A program made the position numbers and the translations under genes. A stretch of 12,524 nucleotides of DNA, from assembly GCA_030451965.1 (NCBI GenBank), contig JAKDNE010000056.1:1-12524 (forward strand). Reading direction: 5' to 3'. The DNA is from Brachybacterium sp. GTDB taxonomy: Bacteria > Actinomycetota > Actinomycetes > Actinomycetales > Dermabacteraceae. The notes beneath the pieces are model-generated. The model was not told the origin of the DNA. It saw only the letters and a list, made by a program, of their open reading frames with translations, and searched no databases. Below, piece by piece: positions 1 through 6,588 of the stretch; positions within the stretch are counted from its first letter, which is position 1, and each line of letters starts with the position of its first letter.

Positions 1-147
1 GACAATCCATTCCAGCTCGGTCGAGTCGGCCGACAACTCACGACCAAGCGTCGGCAGGGCTACATTCATGATTGTCACCTCTACGGTGACGATGTAAGCG
101 GTGAGCATGAGTGCCAGCAGGATCATCGGTCGGCTGAGTCCGTTCAT
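1..147 (-). CDS. MFS transporter, DHA2 (EmrB/QacA)-like, N-terminal fragment (cut by window edge)
   Basis: Only the first 49 codons are present; the gene continues beyond base 1. The translation begins MNGLSRPMILLALMLTAYIV and contains VEVTIMNVALPTLGREL. This matches motif D1 in the first transmembrane helix of 14-helix drug:H+ antiporters (typically LDxTIVNVALP), followed by the usual aromatic 'EWIV' stretch. The start is the ATG at 147-145, preceded on the minus strand by an excellent GGAAGGAGGA ribosome site (151-160). It lies 29 bp downstream of the last DUF1702 gene in the same direction, so it is probably the next gene of that operon. The inferred role is proton-driven export across the cytoplasmic membrane, perhaps of the product of the upstream enzymes. 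The glutamate where D1 usually has aspartate is a small deviation. Substrate and full length cannot be seen. Confidence 0.8.
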   Translation of the reverse strand, partial: MNGLSRPMILLALMLTAYIVTVEVTIMNVALPTLGRELSADSTELEWIV

Positions 148-176
148 GATTCCTCCTTCCCGGGTGACCTGGCAGG

Positions 177-1139
177 TCAGGACAGGGCGCGCGAACTGTG
201 GTCGGTTAGGGACTGGGTTGCGATCCGACGCCACGTGGCGTACCCGGACCATGAGCGGTCAGAAGACTCAGCGGCCAGGAGCGCTTGCCCTCTGGCGCCG
301 TCGAGGAGCCTGGCAGCAGTCACAGAATCCAACCCAGCGAGCACCCCGCAAGCTATGTCGGTGTGCTCAGTTGGATTGCCTGCCAACGCCCGCGTCCATG
401 CTGCAGTCGCTGCCGCCCACGCCACCTGTTCAGGGTGTTCGCTGGCCGAGGTGAGCACGTCGGACAGCGCTGCTTTGTCGGCGCCCCCGGCAAAGCTGCA
501 AGCAATCGCCGCGCCAGACCAGATGTCGCCGCGCCGGTAGGGGGGGAAGGAAGAGATGATGCGCGCGACGAGGTCGACCTGTCCGGCACTGGAGAACCAG
601 ATTGATCTGCCTAGTCCTTGGTCGTACACCGGCCGGCCGATCTCGGTTACGTGTGAGGGAATCACCTGATTATCGATCGCGCGGCGGCGCGCGAAGAAGC
701 CCTCATGGAAGCCATACCCGTCAATTGCCGCCCATCCCAAAACAGGGTCGAGGTCCCGAACCATCCGCTCTGGCCTCCTTCTCAGCCGCGCTGCTGCCAT
801 ACCCACGCCCACGTAGACGGTCGCCTTGTGGCGTCCGCCCTGACCGGCGAGCAGGTTGGCGATGCGGCGCTTGCCAGGGGCAAGCACGTCGAGGACGTGC
901 AGGCCCATCGCGGCCCCTTCGTAAGCGAAACCGTGCAGTGCCGGCTCGATGGCTTCTAGGCGCGGGACGAGTACCTCGAGGGAGGGGGCGTCCAGACTGG
1001 CGTTGTACCCGTCGGCCAGCGATTGCAGCACCGCCCCGAACTGGTCCCAACACCGGGGAGCGAAGCCAGGGCGCCGGAACACGCCCTGGGGGTCGGCGAT
1101 GCCGAACATCCTCAGCCGGAGGGTTCCAAGGACACTCAT
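177..1139 (-). CDS. DUF1702 (UnbL-like) family protein, copy 4 of 4 in operon order
   Basis: A 320-residue protein of the DUF1702 family; UnbL/E3-type proteins of enediyne clusters belong here and have no established biochemical role. The N-terminus (RLRMFGIADPQGVFRRPGF, about residues 8-26) resembles the usual UnbL opening. Motifs shared with its three neighbours follow: FAYEG (71-75), GVGM (111-114), DGYGF plus GFF (140-149), DQGLGRSIWF (173-182), GDIWSG (204-209), a Cys at 214 before FAGG, and NPTEHTDIAC ending at Cys264. No signal peptide or clear membrane span is visible, so it is probably cytosolic. I chose the ATG at 1139 over an upstream in-frame ATG (1211). It gives a 4-nt ATGA overlap with the preceding gene's stop, has GAAGGG upstream, and gives the family length. 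The gene is the fourth of four tandem paralogues, directly before the exporter. Family assignment is firm; function is unknown. Confidence 0.88.
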   Translation of the reverse strand: MSVLGTLRLRMFGIADPQGVFRRPGFAPRCWDQFGAVLQSLADGYNASLDAPSLEVLVPRLEAIEPALHGFAYEGAAMGLHVLDVLAPGKRRIANLLAGQGGRHKATVYVGVGMAAARLRRRPERMVRDLDPVLGWAAIDGYGFHEGFFARRRAIDNQVIPSHVTEIGRPVYDQGLGRSIWFSSAGQVDLVARIISSFPPYRRGDIWSGAAIACSFAGGADKAALSDVLTSASEHPEQVAWAAATAAWTRALAGNPTEHTDIACGVLAGLDSVTAARLLDGARGQALLAAESSDRSWSGYATWRRIATQSLTDHSSRALS

Positions 1140-2116
1140 GCCAGACCCTTCATCGGTATCGATACGCCGTCTTGTTGTGCTGTCCATAGCCTTTTCAGGT
1201 GCTGGCGCCATGGCTCGTAGTCGGGCCCAGAGGGTCCCGGGTAGCGGCGGACCGGGTCACTGGTGACGAATCGCGCTACCTCAGCTGAGTCCATTGACCA
1301 GAAGACATCGCACGCGCCGTCGGTGTGGTCGGCAGGATGGTTGGTCTGGTCGCGGAAACACGCCGCGACGGCCAGACCAACAGCTACCTCGGCCGCGTGC
1401 CCGGCAGCCGCGGTGCGCATCTGGCGGAAGCCGTCATGGTCCAGCGCTCCGCCGGTATACCCGCACGCCAACCCGACTCCGCCCCACAGGTCGCTGCGTC
1501 GGGGCTCATCGAAGCGGGACAGGACACGCGCGATCCGGGTGGGGTTGGCTGCGGACAGGAAGTACAGACTCCTACCGACACCGCTGTCGAAGTTGCGTGC
1601 TGCCTCTGCGTTCAGGCCGTCGGGTCGCCACTGCCGGTCGAGGCATTCGCGCGCGTGGAAGAAGCACTGAAGGAAGCCGTAACCATCAAGGATGAACCAG
1701 CGGGCGTCGTCGTCGAAGCGGTTGACCAATCGGTGAGCGTTGAGCGGAATGAAGGGCAGAATCATGCCGGCACCCACATAGACCATCGGCCGGTAGGGCC
1801 CGCACGGTCCATCGAGAAGTTCGTGGAGGCGCTTCTTGTACGGAAGCAGGAAGTCGAGCAGCGTCACCGCCATCGCTGCGCCCTCATAGGCGACTCCCCG
1901 ATCCTTCGGCGGGTAGGCCTGAACCATCTCAAGCACGTCGGGCAGTTTCGGGTTGTCTAGCGTCGCCCAGAAGTTGTCCAAGATGGCATGCGAAGGCGGT
2001 TTGAAGTGCGGCCAGGCGCCATCCATCTCGGGAAGATCGCCGAACTGCTGCTTGGCCAAGCGCGGGAAGTCTTCCACCGACAGGTTGAGGAGCGGTTTGA
2101 GGACCTTGCTCAACAT
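1136..2116 (-). CDS. DUF1702 (UnbL-like) family protein, copy 3 of 4
   Basis: A 326-residue DUF1702 paralogue and the most diverged of the four. It keeps AYEG (76-79), GAGM (115-118), DGYGF and CFF (144-152, with Cys instead of the usual Gly), the Gly-Arg core of DSGVGRSLYF (177-186, Ser for the usual Gln and Tyr for Trp), SDLWGG, Cys218 in ACGYTGG, and HPADHTDGAC ending at Cys269. Its N-terminal 50 residues lack the 'FGIDP..FRRxGF' opening seen in copy 4. The reading frame is open from an ATG at 2152, but the ATG at 2116 is preferred. It makes a 7-nt overlap (ATGTTGA) with the stop of the upstream gene, and the extra residues look non-conserved. No strong Shine-Dalgarno precedes it, so translation is probably coupled to the gene before. 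Function is unknown. Confidence 0.87.
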   Translation of the reverse strand: MLSKVLKPLLNLSVEDFPRLAKQQFGDLPEMDGAWPHFKPPSHAILDNFWATLDNPKLPDVLEMVQAYPPKDRGVAYEGAAMAVTLLDFLLPYKKRLHELLDGPCGPYRPMVYVGAGMILPFIPLNAHRLVNRFDDDARWFILDGYGFLQCFFHARECLDRQWRPDGLNAEAARNFDSGVGRSLYFLSAANPTRIARVLSRFDEPRRSDLWGGVGLACGYTGGALDHDGFRQMRTAAAGHAAEVAVGLAVAACFRDQTNHPADHTDGACDVFWSMDSAEVARFVTSDPVRRYPGPSGPDYEPWRQHLKRLWTAQQDGVSIPMKGLA

Positions 2117-3081
2117 GACGACTGCAGGGTTCGAAGGACGCGGTCGCGCCACAGGGCGTAGGTGGGTGCTCCAACATCATCGGGGAGTCCGGCCTCGGCT
2201 TCTTCAACGATTGTGGACGCCTCAAACGAGGTAGATCCGAAAATCGCCTTGCAAGCGCGCTCGTTGTGCTCGGTCGGGTTGTTCCCGAGGTGCCGCGCTC
2301 GTGCCGACATTGCTGTGCCTACTTCCAGGTGGTGTCGAAGCGGCCCGGCTAGGTCGGGCAATCGCTCGAGCTCGGTGACATCGAAGCCGCCCGAATATCC
2401 GCAGGCGAAGCCGGCGCCGCTCCAAAGGTCGGCGCGGCGATGTTCGCCGAACCCGGCGATGATGGCGGCGACCCGGTCGACGTCGCCGGCTGAGGCGAAC
2501 CAGATCGCCCGGCCGATCCCTTGGTCGATGACGCGCAGTCCGTAGCCGTGGACGCGTAACGATATGCGTTGGTTGCTCACATGACGTTGGTAGCCGAAGA
2601 AGCCCTTGTAGAACCCGTATCCGTCGAGGATCAGCCAGCCCATGAGCGGATCGTCGAGTCGTTTGCGGAACGCTTCGGGGTTACGTCGGATCCGACCTAG
2701 GCACATTCCTGCACCGAGATAGATGCCGAAGGTGTGTCGTGAGCCGTGGTTGGTCGCAAGGTGGCGGACCCTGTGCTGGCGCGGGTTGATGGAGTCGAGC
2801 GCTGCCAGTGCTACCCCCGCGCCTTCGTAGGCGAAGCCTTGCTTCTCGTCTGGGTAGGAGTCGAGCGTTGCCACCAGATCGGTATAACTGGGCGCCAGCA
2901 GCGTTTGCCGACTAGCCTCGGTGACGGTGTAGACGACGTCTTTGAGGCGCGCGCGGGATGCGTCGTCGACGACCGTCGGTGGAGCGGGCATCTCGCCGGC
3001 CGCAGCGAACGCCTTCCACATCACTTTGCCCAAGGGCGCGACTGGTCCACTGTCGGAGATCTTGGCTGTCATGGAGGTCAT
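2110..3081 (-). CDS. DUF1702 (UnbL-like) family protein, copy 2 of 4
   Basis: A 323-residue DUF1702 paralogue. Family blocks are FAYEG (83-87), GAGM (123-126), DGYGFYKGFF (153-162), DQGIGRAIWF (186-195), ADLWSGAGFACGYSGG with Cys227, and NPTEHNERAC ending at Cys277. The start at 3081 shares ATGA with the stop of the preceding gene. It has a good AGGAGG ribosome site about 9 nt upstream (in 3085-3096), so it can be initiated independently as well as by coupling. The first 45 residues are rich in Ala, Pro and Thr and do not match the N-terminal segment of copies 1 and 4. No transmembrane segment or signal peptide is visible. Expression with the halogenase-like enzyme upstream and the exporter downstream is implied by the packed arrangement. 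Biochemical role is unknown. Confidence 0.88.
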   Translation of the reverse strand: MTSMTAKISDSGPVAPLGKVMWKAFAAAGEMPAPPTVVDDASRARLKDVVYTVTEASRQTLLAPSYTDLVATLDSYPDEKQGFAYEGAGVALAALDSINPRQHRVRHLATNHGSRHTFGIYLGAGMCLGRIRRNPEAFRKRLDDPLMGWLILDGYGFYKGFFGYQRHVSNQRISLRVHGYGLRVIDQGIGRAIWFASAGDVDRVAAIIAGFGEHRRADLWSGAGFACGYSGGFDVTELERLPDLAGPLRHHLEVGTAMSARARHLGNNPTEHNERACKAIFGSTSFEASTIVEEAEAGLPDDVGAPTYALWRDRVLRTLQSSC

Positions 3082-4043
3082 GCCGACGCCTCCTGTCCCA
3101 TGGGCGCGGCGAGCTCTGAAGTGAAGGTTGCGATGACTCTGTCCTGTACGACGTGGCAGTCGTTTCGCCGATCGTTTGTGGGCAGGTCGGTGAGTGCGGC
3201 TTCGACGACGTCTCGCGCGCCGAAGCTATCGGTCTCACACAGGATCTGGCATGCCATCTCGGTGTCGGCGACAGGGTTACCCGCGCGATGGCGTCCCTTC
3301 GCCGCGAAGGCAGCACCGGTGGCGAGAAAGGCGAAGTGCTCGCCGCACACCTCGCGCAGGTATTCGATCTCACGAGGCGCCATCCCGCCGGCGTAACAGC
3401 ATCCCGTTCCGATTCCGAGCCAGAAGTCTGCTTGTCGCACGGTCGCTACGGCTGTGACCTTGGCTGCCACGCGGTCGACGTCTGCGCCTTCGGTGAACCA
3501 GATACTGCGCCCGACTCCCTGGTCGAAGACTCGGCGGCCGTAGGGGGAAAGGTACGGGGGGACCTGTTGCCGATCGACGTATCGGCGGGGGTGAAAGAAG
3601 CCGAGGTGGAAGCCGTAGCCGTCCATGACCAGCCAACGTGCGACTGGGTCCTCCAGCTTGGCCAAAAAGGGTTCGGGCCTGCGCCGCAACTGCGCAAGTG
3701 CCTCGCCCACTCCTATGTGCGACATGTAGATGTGGGCGTCGCCGGCACCGGCAAGGAACTCGCGGAGCCGGGACTTGTTCGGGAGGAAGAGATCGTATGC
3801 GGTGAGTCCCATGGCGACTCCCTCGTGGGCGTAGCCGTTCATATGTTTGGGGAACCTGCCGAGCCTGGCGACGACGGTCTCAACATCACCTCCCTCGAGC
3901 ACAGCGTGGTATCCGCCAACTGCGGCACGCAGCGCATCTTCCAGGTGGCGCCACCTTTCGGTGTCTCCGCCTTTGAATCCCAGGATCTTCCGTTCTGGGA
4001 CTCCCATCAGCGCCAGTCGGGCGCGAGCAAGAATTGAGTTCAC
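3078..4043 (-). CDS. DUF1702 (UnbL-like) family protein, copy 1 of 4
   Basis: A 321-residue DUF1702 protein, first of the four tandem copies. The N-terminus (RARLALMGVPERKILGFKG) corresponds to the UnbL-type opening. Conserved blocks are YAHEG (71-75), GVGE (111-114), DGYGFHLGFF (141-150), DQGVGRSIWF (174-183), ADFWLG, a Cys-Cys pair at 215-216 before YAGG, and NPVADTEMAC ending at Cys265. It departs from the other three at aligned positions: HEG for YEG, GVGE for GxGM, and Asp for the His of the last block. It may therefore be functionally specialised or degenerate. The start is GTG at 4043, supported by AAGGAG about 9 nt upstream on the minus strand (in 4050-4060). It follows the FAD gene after 142 bp. 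Function is unknown. Confidence 0.87.
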   Translation of the reverse strand: MNSILARARLALMGVPERKILGFKGGDTERWRHLEDALRAAVGGYHAVLEGGDVETVVARLGRFPKHMNGYAHEGVAMGLTAYDLFLPNKSRLREFLAGAGDAHIYMSHIGVGEALAQLRRRPEPFLAKLEDPVARWLVMDGYGFHLGFFHPRRYVDRQQVPPYLSPYGRRVFDQGVGRSIWFTEGADVDRVAAKVTAVATVRQADFWLGIGTGCCYAGGMAPREIEYLREVCGEHFAFLATGAAFAAKGRHRAGNPVADTEMACQILCETDSFGARDVVEAALTDLPTNDRRNDCHVVQDRVIATFTSELAAPMGQEASA

Positions 4044-4185
4044 GGCGAGTCTCCTTGCCTGTCTCGTAGGTGTGGATCGCGCACCGGAGGTGCGAGAGGG
4101 ACGGTGGGAGTGGTGGAGGTGGTGAAACCGACCACTTCGGGTGATGCCAGCGGCCGCCCAGGGCGGTTCGATCCGGTGGCGTCGA
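4044..4185 (-). other. Intercistronic spacer with stem-loop potential
   Basis: This 142-bp gap separates the FAD gene from the first DUF1702 gene; all other junctions in this run are overlaps or under 30 bp. It holds a CGCACC-GGA-GGTGCG hairpin (4080-4094) and an inverted repeat CCGCCC-A-GGGCGG (4154-4166) close to the FAD stop codon. Neither is followed by a T-run. They could act as a partial terminator or processing site that changes the ratio of the FAD enzyme to the DUF1702 proteins, or protect mRNA ends. A separate promoter for the DUF1702 genes is possible, but no clear -35/-10 pair was found. Confidence 0.35.
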
Positions 4186-6018
4186 CTAGACCGGGTCTGC
4201 TACGAGTGGGGTGGCCTCTGTGGCTGGTGAGGCTTCATGCCCATACGGATGCTCGGGATCGCCGAGGTTGATCCAGTGTGGACTCGTGGGGTTGGTAGCG
4301 TGGTCGGCTCGATAGGTCGAGACGAATTCGGTGACCAGCGGGTCACGGCGCCAGCGCTGGATCTGTGCCACGACTGCGTCGGAATAGTCGTCGGCGTAAG
4401 ATTCCATCACGGTAGCCATGAGCTGACCGGCCAGCTGTTCGAACAGGCGGGTGTTCTCGGCGAACCTGGTTTCGAATCCGGCGTCATCGAGGTCGTCGGC
4501 CATCCCTTTGTGTAGCTGCTGCATAAACTCCAGCGGAGCATGGGTGTCGATGTACCGTCCGGCCAGCGGACGTCGATCGATGGTGGACCATTCGGTGAGG
4601 AACTCCTGGAACCGGTAGCTGATCTGGGTGAGTCTGCTCAGGTTCGCCGCCACCGATGGCGCTTCGGAGATGGTGCGGAACTTGTCTTGGAAGAAGAGCA
4701 GACAAAACACACCCCAATAGAAGGCGGTGTCCCAGACGACCTTGGAACTCATGATGCGTCCGCTGCTCATCAGCGGGTAGCGCTTCTCGTAGATGCCCCG
4801 CCAAAACTCAGCAACGTTGCGGTAGAGGTTGTCGTGGATGGCCGATAGCGGCCCGACGTCCTCACCACCGAGCGAGCGCAGGATGAGATCGCTGGTGAGC
4901 CCGTTGCTGATGGAGATCAGGTCGAGGCCAGGCGAGTACAGCGGGTCCAAGAAGAGCCCGGCTTCACCCGTGAGCGCCCACCGTTCGGAACCCGAATACA
5001 CCTGTTCAGCGCCGTAGCAGTAGTCGCGCATGACTCGGAAGTCTTGGATCCTGTCCAGATGCGCGTCGATCTTGGTGGCGGCCTCGGGTTCGTGGGTACG
5101 GATCCAGCTCAAGGCCTTGTCGAGCTTGTTGAAGGTCTTGAAGTCGTGGAGATCGTCGTCGCACACAATTCCGACGCTCGTGGAACCTGAGGCGAGTGGG
5201 ATGAGCCACAACCAGTAGCCGGGCCCCATCAGGTGGTTCGTCGAGTGGTAGCGAGGCCCGCCCTCGGTGCGCTTCTTCCACGCCGGGTCGTTGGACCAGG
5301 TGTCGACGTCGATGCGTTCAGCGATCCGGAACCAGGACGCGTTTGCCCTGTGCTCGACCGGAATCCGCTTACGGCCGAGGTAGCGGCGCAGGATTTGACT
5401 GCGACCCGAGGCGTCGACGACCCAGGTCCCGGCGAGTTCGCGAGTACCTTCCTGCCCGGTGATCGTTACTGAGTGTGTCGCTTCACCGGGCCGCAGTGCG
5501 ACGTCGCTGACGACGCAGTTGCTGACGAACTCGACCCCGGCGTCGACACACCGGCGCCCGATCTCGTTCTCAAGCCGGCCGCGATCGAGCTGGTAAGTGT
5601 CCAGCGGAAGCCAGGTGGACGTGCCGACCTCGACCCGCGTCGTGATATCGCAGTTGTCGCCTTCAGTGAAGAAGAATCGCAGCCCGAACTTGCGGAGCTG
5701 GCAACTGTCGAGGTGGTCTTTGAGTTTGAGGATGTCGCGCAAGTAGTGCGCGGCGAGTTCGACTGTTGACTCACCCACTTTGTGCGCGGCTTCGGGCACT
5801 GGGTGGGGCTGACGCTCCACGACGATCACCCGAATGTCGGGGCGCGCATGCCGAAGCTGCAACGACAGCGTCAGGCCGGCCATACCGCCCCCGAGGATGA
5901 CGACGTCGTAGTCGCCCCCCCTCATCGGCGGCGCCGATCGTTCGCGCACCCACTCGGTCAGTTGGGCTCTCTGGTGCTCGGACAGTTGGCCGAGCTGTCG
6001 GTTAAGGTCTTGATTCAC
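4186..6018 (-). CDS. FAD-dependent halogenase-like oxidoreductase
   Basis: A 610-residue FAD enzyme. The Rossmann dinucleotide site VVILGGGMAG lies near residues 39-48, with an ERQ acidic turn after strand two. Halogenase-type signatures follow: KVGEST (80-85), a Lys in QLRKFGLRF (about residue 110) that lines up with the catalytic Lys region of tryptophan halogenases (KxxI[KR]F), DASGR (about 202-206), WLWLIP (269-274, the WxWxIP motif) and GEAGLFLDPLYSPG (351-364). About 200 residues follow that final FAD motif, which makes it longer than many roughly 500-residue halogenases. The start is GTG at 6018: GGAGG at 6030-6026 sits 8 nt before it, while the upstream in-frame GTG (6027) overlaps that site. 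Expected chemistry is FADH2/O2-dependent chlorination or bromination, needing a flavin reductase not seen here; a monooxygenase role is the alternative. It is the first gene of the presumed operon. Confidence 0.8.
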   Translation of the reverse strand: MNQDLNRQLGQLSEHQRAQLTEWVRERSAPPMRGGDYDVVILGGGMAGLTLSLQLRHARPDIRVIVVERQPHPVPEAAHKVGESTVELAAHYLRDILKLKDHLDSCQLRKFGLRFFFTEGDNCDITTRVEVGTSTWLPLDTYQLDRGRLENEIGRRCVDAGVEFVSNCVVSDVALRPGEATHSVTITGQEGTRELAGTWVVDASGRSQILRRYLGRKRIPVEHRANASWFRIAERIDVDTWSNDPAWKKRTEGGPRYHSTNHLMGPGYWLWLIPLASGSTSVGIVCDDDLHDFKTFNKLDKALSWIRTHEPEAATKIDAHLDRIQDFRVMRDYCYGAEQVYSGSERWALTGEAGLFLDPLYSPGLDLISISNGLTSDLILRSLGGEDVGPLSAIHDNLYRNVAEFWRGIYEKRYPLMSSGRIMSSKVVWDTAFYWGVFCLLFFQDKFRTISEAPSVAANLSRLTQISYRFQEFLTEWSTIDRRPLAGRYIDTHAPLEFMQQLHKGMADDLDDAGFETRFAENTRLFEQLAGQLMATVMESYADDYSDAVVAQIQRWRRDPLVTEFVSTYRADHATNPTSPHWINLGDPEHPYGHEASPATEATPLVADPV

Positions 6019-6025
6019 GTTGATC

Positions 6026-6030
6026 ACCTC
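6026..6030 (-). promoter_or_regulatory. Ribosome binding site deciding the FAD enzyme start
   Basis: On the minus strand the sequence reads GGAGG-TGATCAAC-GTG. The GGAGG is 8 nt from the GTG at 6018 and overlaps the alternative GTG at 6027, so the shorter start is the realistic one. Confidence 0.7.
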
Positions 6031-6177
6031 CGGCAGCAGCCTGCTGGCGGCAATTACCGTGAACTTACCAACAGCGAAAGCGTCCGGGTCTCGGGTCCAG
6101 GTAGCGGGGCCCAGAGCCTTATAGGAGTCTGAAGGTCAGGCCCGGGCGCGACCAGACCAGGCCCTGAGCGAAGGAGG

Positions 6178-6194
6178 CGGCCTCAAGGAGGCCG
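6178..6194. other. Hairpin between the IS element and the FAD operon
   Basis: CGGCCTC-AAG-GAGGCCG forms a perfect 7-bp stem with a 3-nt loop. It sits in the 206-bp region between the FAD gene start and the left end of the insertion sequence. It has no T-run on either side. Pairing can extend through AGACC(A)GGCC near 6155 with GGCCGGTCT at 6190-6198. It may be a leader structure of the FAD operon or the relic of a terminator. No convincing -35/-10 pair for the operon was found in 6019-6224. Confidence 0.3.
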
Positions 6195-6224
6195 GTCTGC
6201 TAGGACTAGGTCTCGAGCGTCGCG

Positions 6225-6250
6225 GGGGACTGCTGCACGGATAGGTGACA
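6225..6250 (+). repeat. Left terminal inverted repeat of the IS3 element
   Basis: Starts GGGGACTGCTGCACG and ends AGGTGACA. It pairs with the right repeat at 7495-7520 with three central mismatches (GAT here against ATC in the right end read inward). Confidence 0.85.
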
Positions 6251-6294
6251 ACCGATCTGCCTAACCGAGAGGTTGGGCTGGAAGGATGTTCACC

Positions 6295-6588
6295 GTGTCC
6301 AAGCCCTACCCCCAGGAGTTCCGCGACGACGTGGTCCGTGTCGCGAGGAACCGTGCGCCCGGTGTCGAGCTTTCCCAGATCGCGAAGGACTTCGGCGTCC
6401 ACTTCACCACTCTGTACTCGTGGATGAAAAAGGCCGACGTCGAGGACGGCATGAAGCCGGGCGTCACCGCGAATGAGAACGCCGAGTTGCGTGAGGCGAA
6501 GAAACGGATCCGGCTCCTCGAGCAGGAGAACGAGGTCCTGCGCCGCGCGGCCGCCTATTTGTCGCAGGCGAACCTGCCGGGAAAATGA
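6295..6588 (+). CDS. IS3-family transposase OrfA
   Basis: This 97-residue protein binds the IS ends and supplies the N-terminal part of the OrfAB transposase. An N-terminal helix-turn-helix of the Tnp_1 type (EFRDDVVRVARN through IAKDFGVHFTTLYSWMKKAD) is followed by a leucine-zipper-like coiled coil (ELREAKKRIRLLEQENEVLR), the normal OrfA layout. The frame is also open from an ATG at 6286. I prefer GTG at 6295 (MSKPYPQEFRDD) because GGAAGG (6280-6285) lies 9 nt before it but directly abuts the ATG. The gene ends in GGA AAA TGA within a slippery heptamer. The stop overlaps the orfB start codon by 4 nt (ATGA). Confidence 0.9.
   Translation: MSKPYPQEFRDDVVRVARNRAPGVELSQIAKDFGVHFTTLYSWMKKADVEDGMKPGVTANENAELREAKKRIRLLEQENEVLRRAAAYLSQANLPGK
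6579..6585 (+). promoter_or_regulatory. Programmed -1 frameshift heptamer GGGAAAA
   Basis: In the orfA frame the bases read G GGA AAA TGA, which fits the X XXY YYZ slippery pattern exactly. A -1 slip here leads directly into ATG ATG TAC of orfB and yields one OrfAB fusion protein. This is the standard way IS3 elements produce the active transposase. Confidence 0.8.

Noticed and set aside
1325..1960. Plus-strand open frame of 211 codons opposite the third DUF1702 gene
   Set aside because: Antisense shadow without recognisable domains; the minus strand is coding here.
3153..4037. Long plus-strand open frame (294 codons) opposite the first DUF1702 gene
   Set aside because: It is the antisense shadow of a GC-rich gene. 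No family motifs or ribosome site, while the minus-strand frame has clear DUF1702 blocks.
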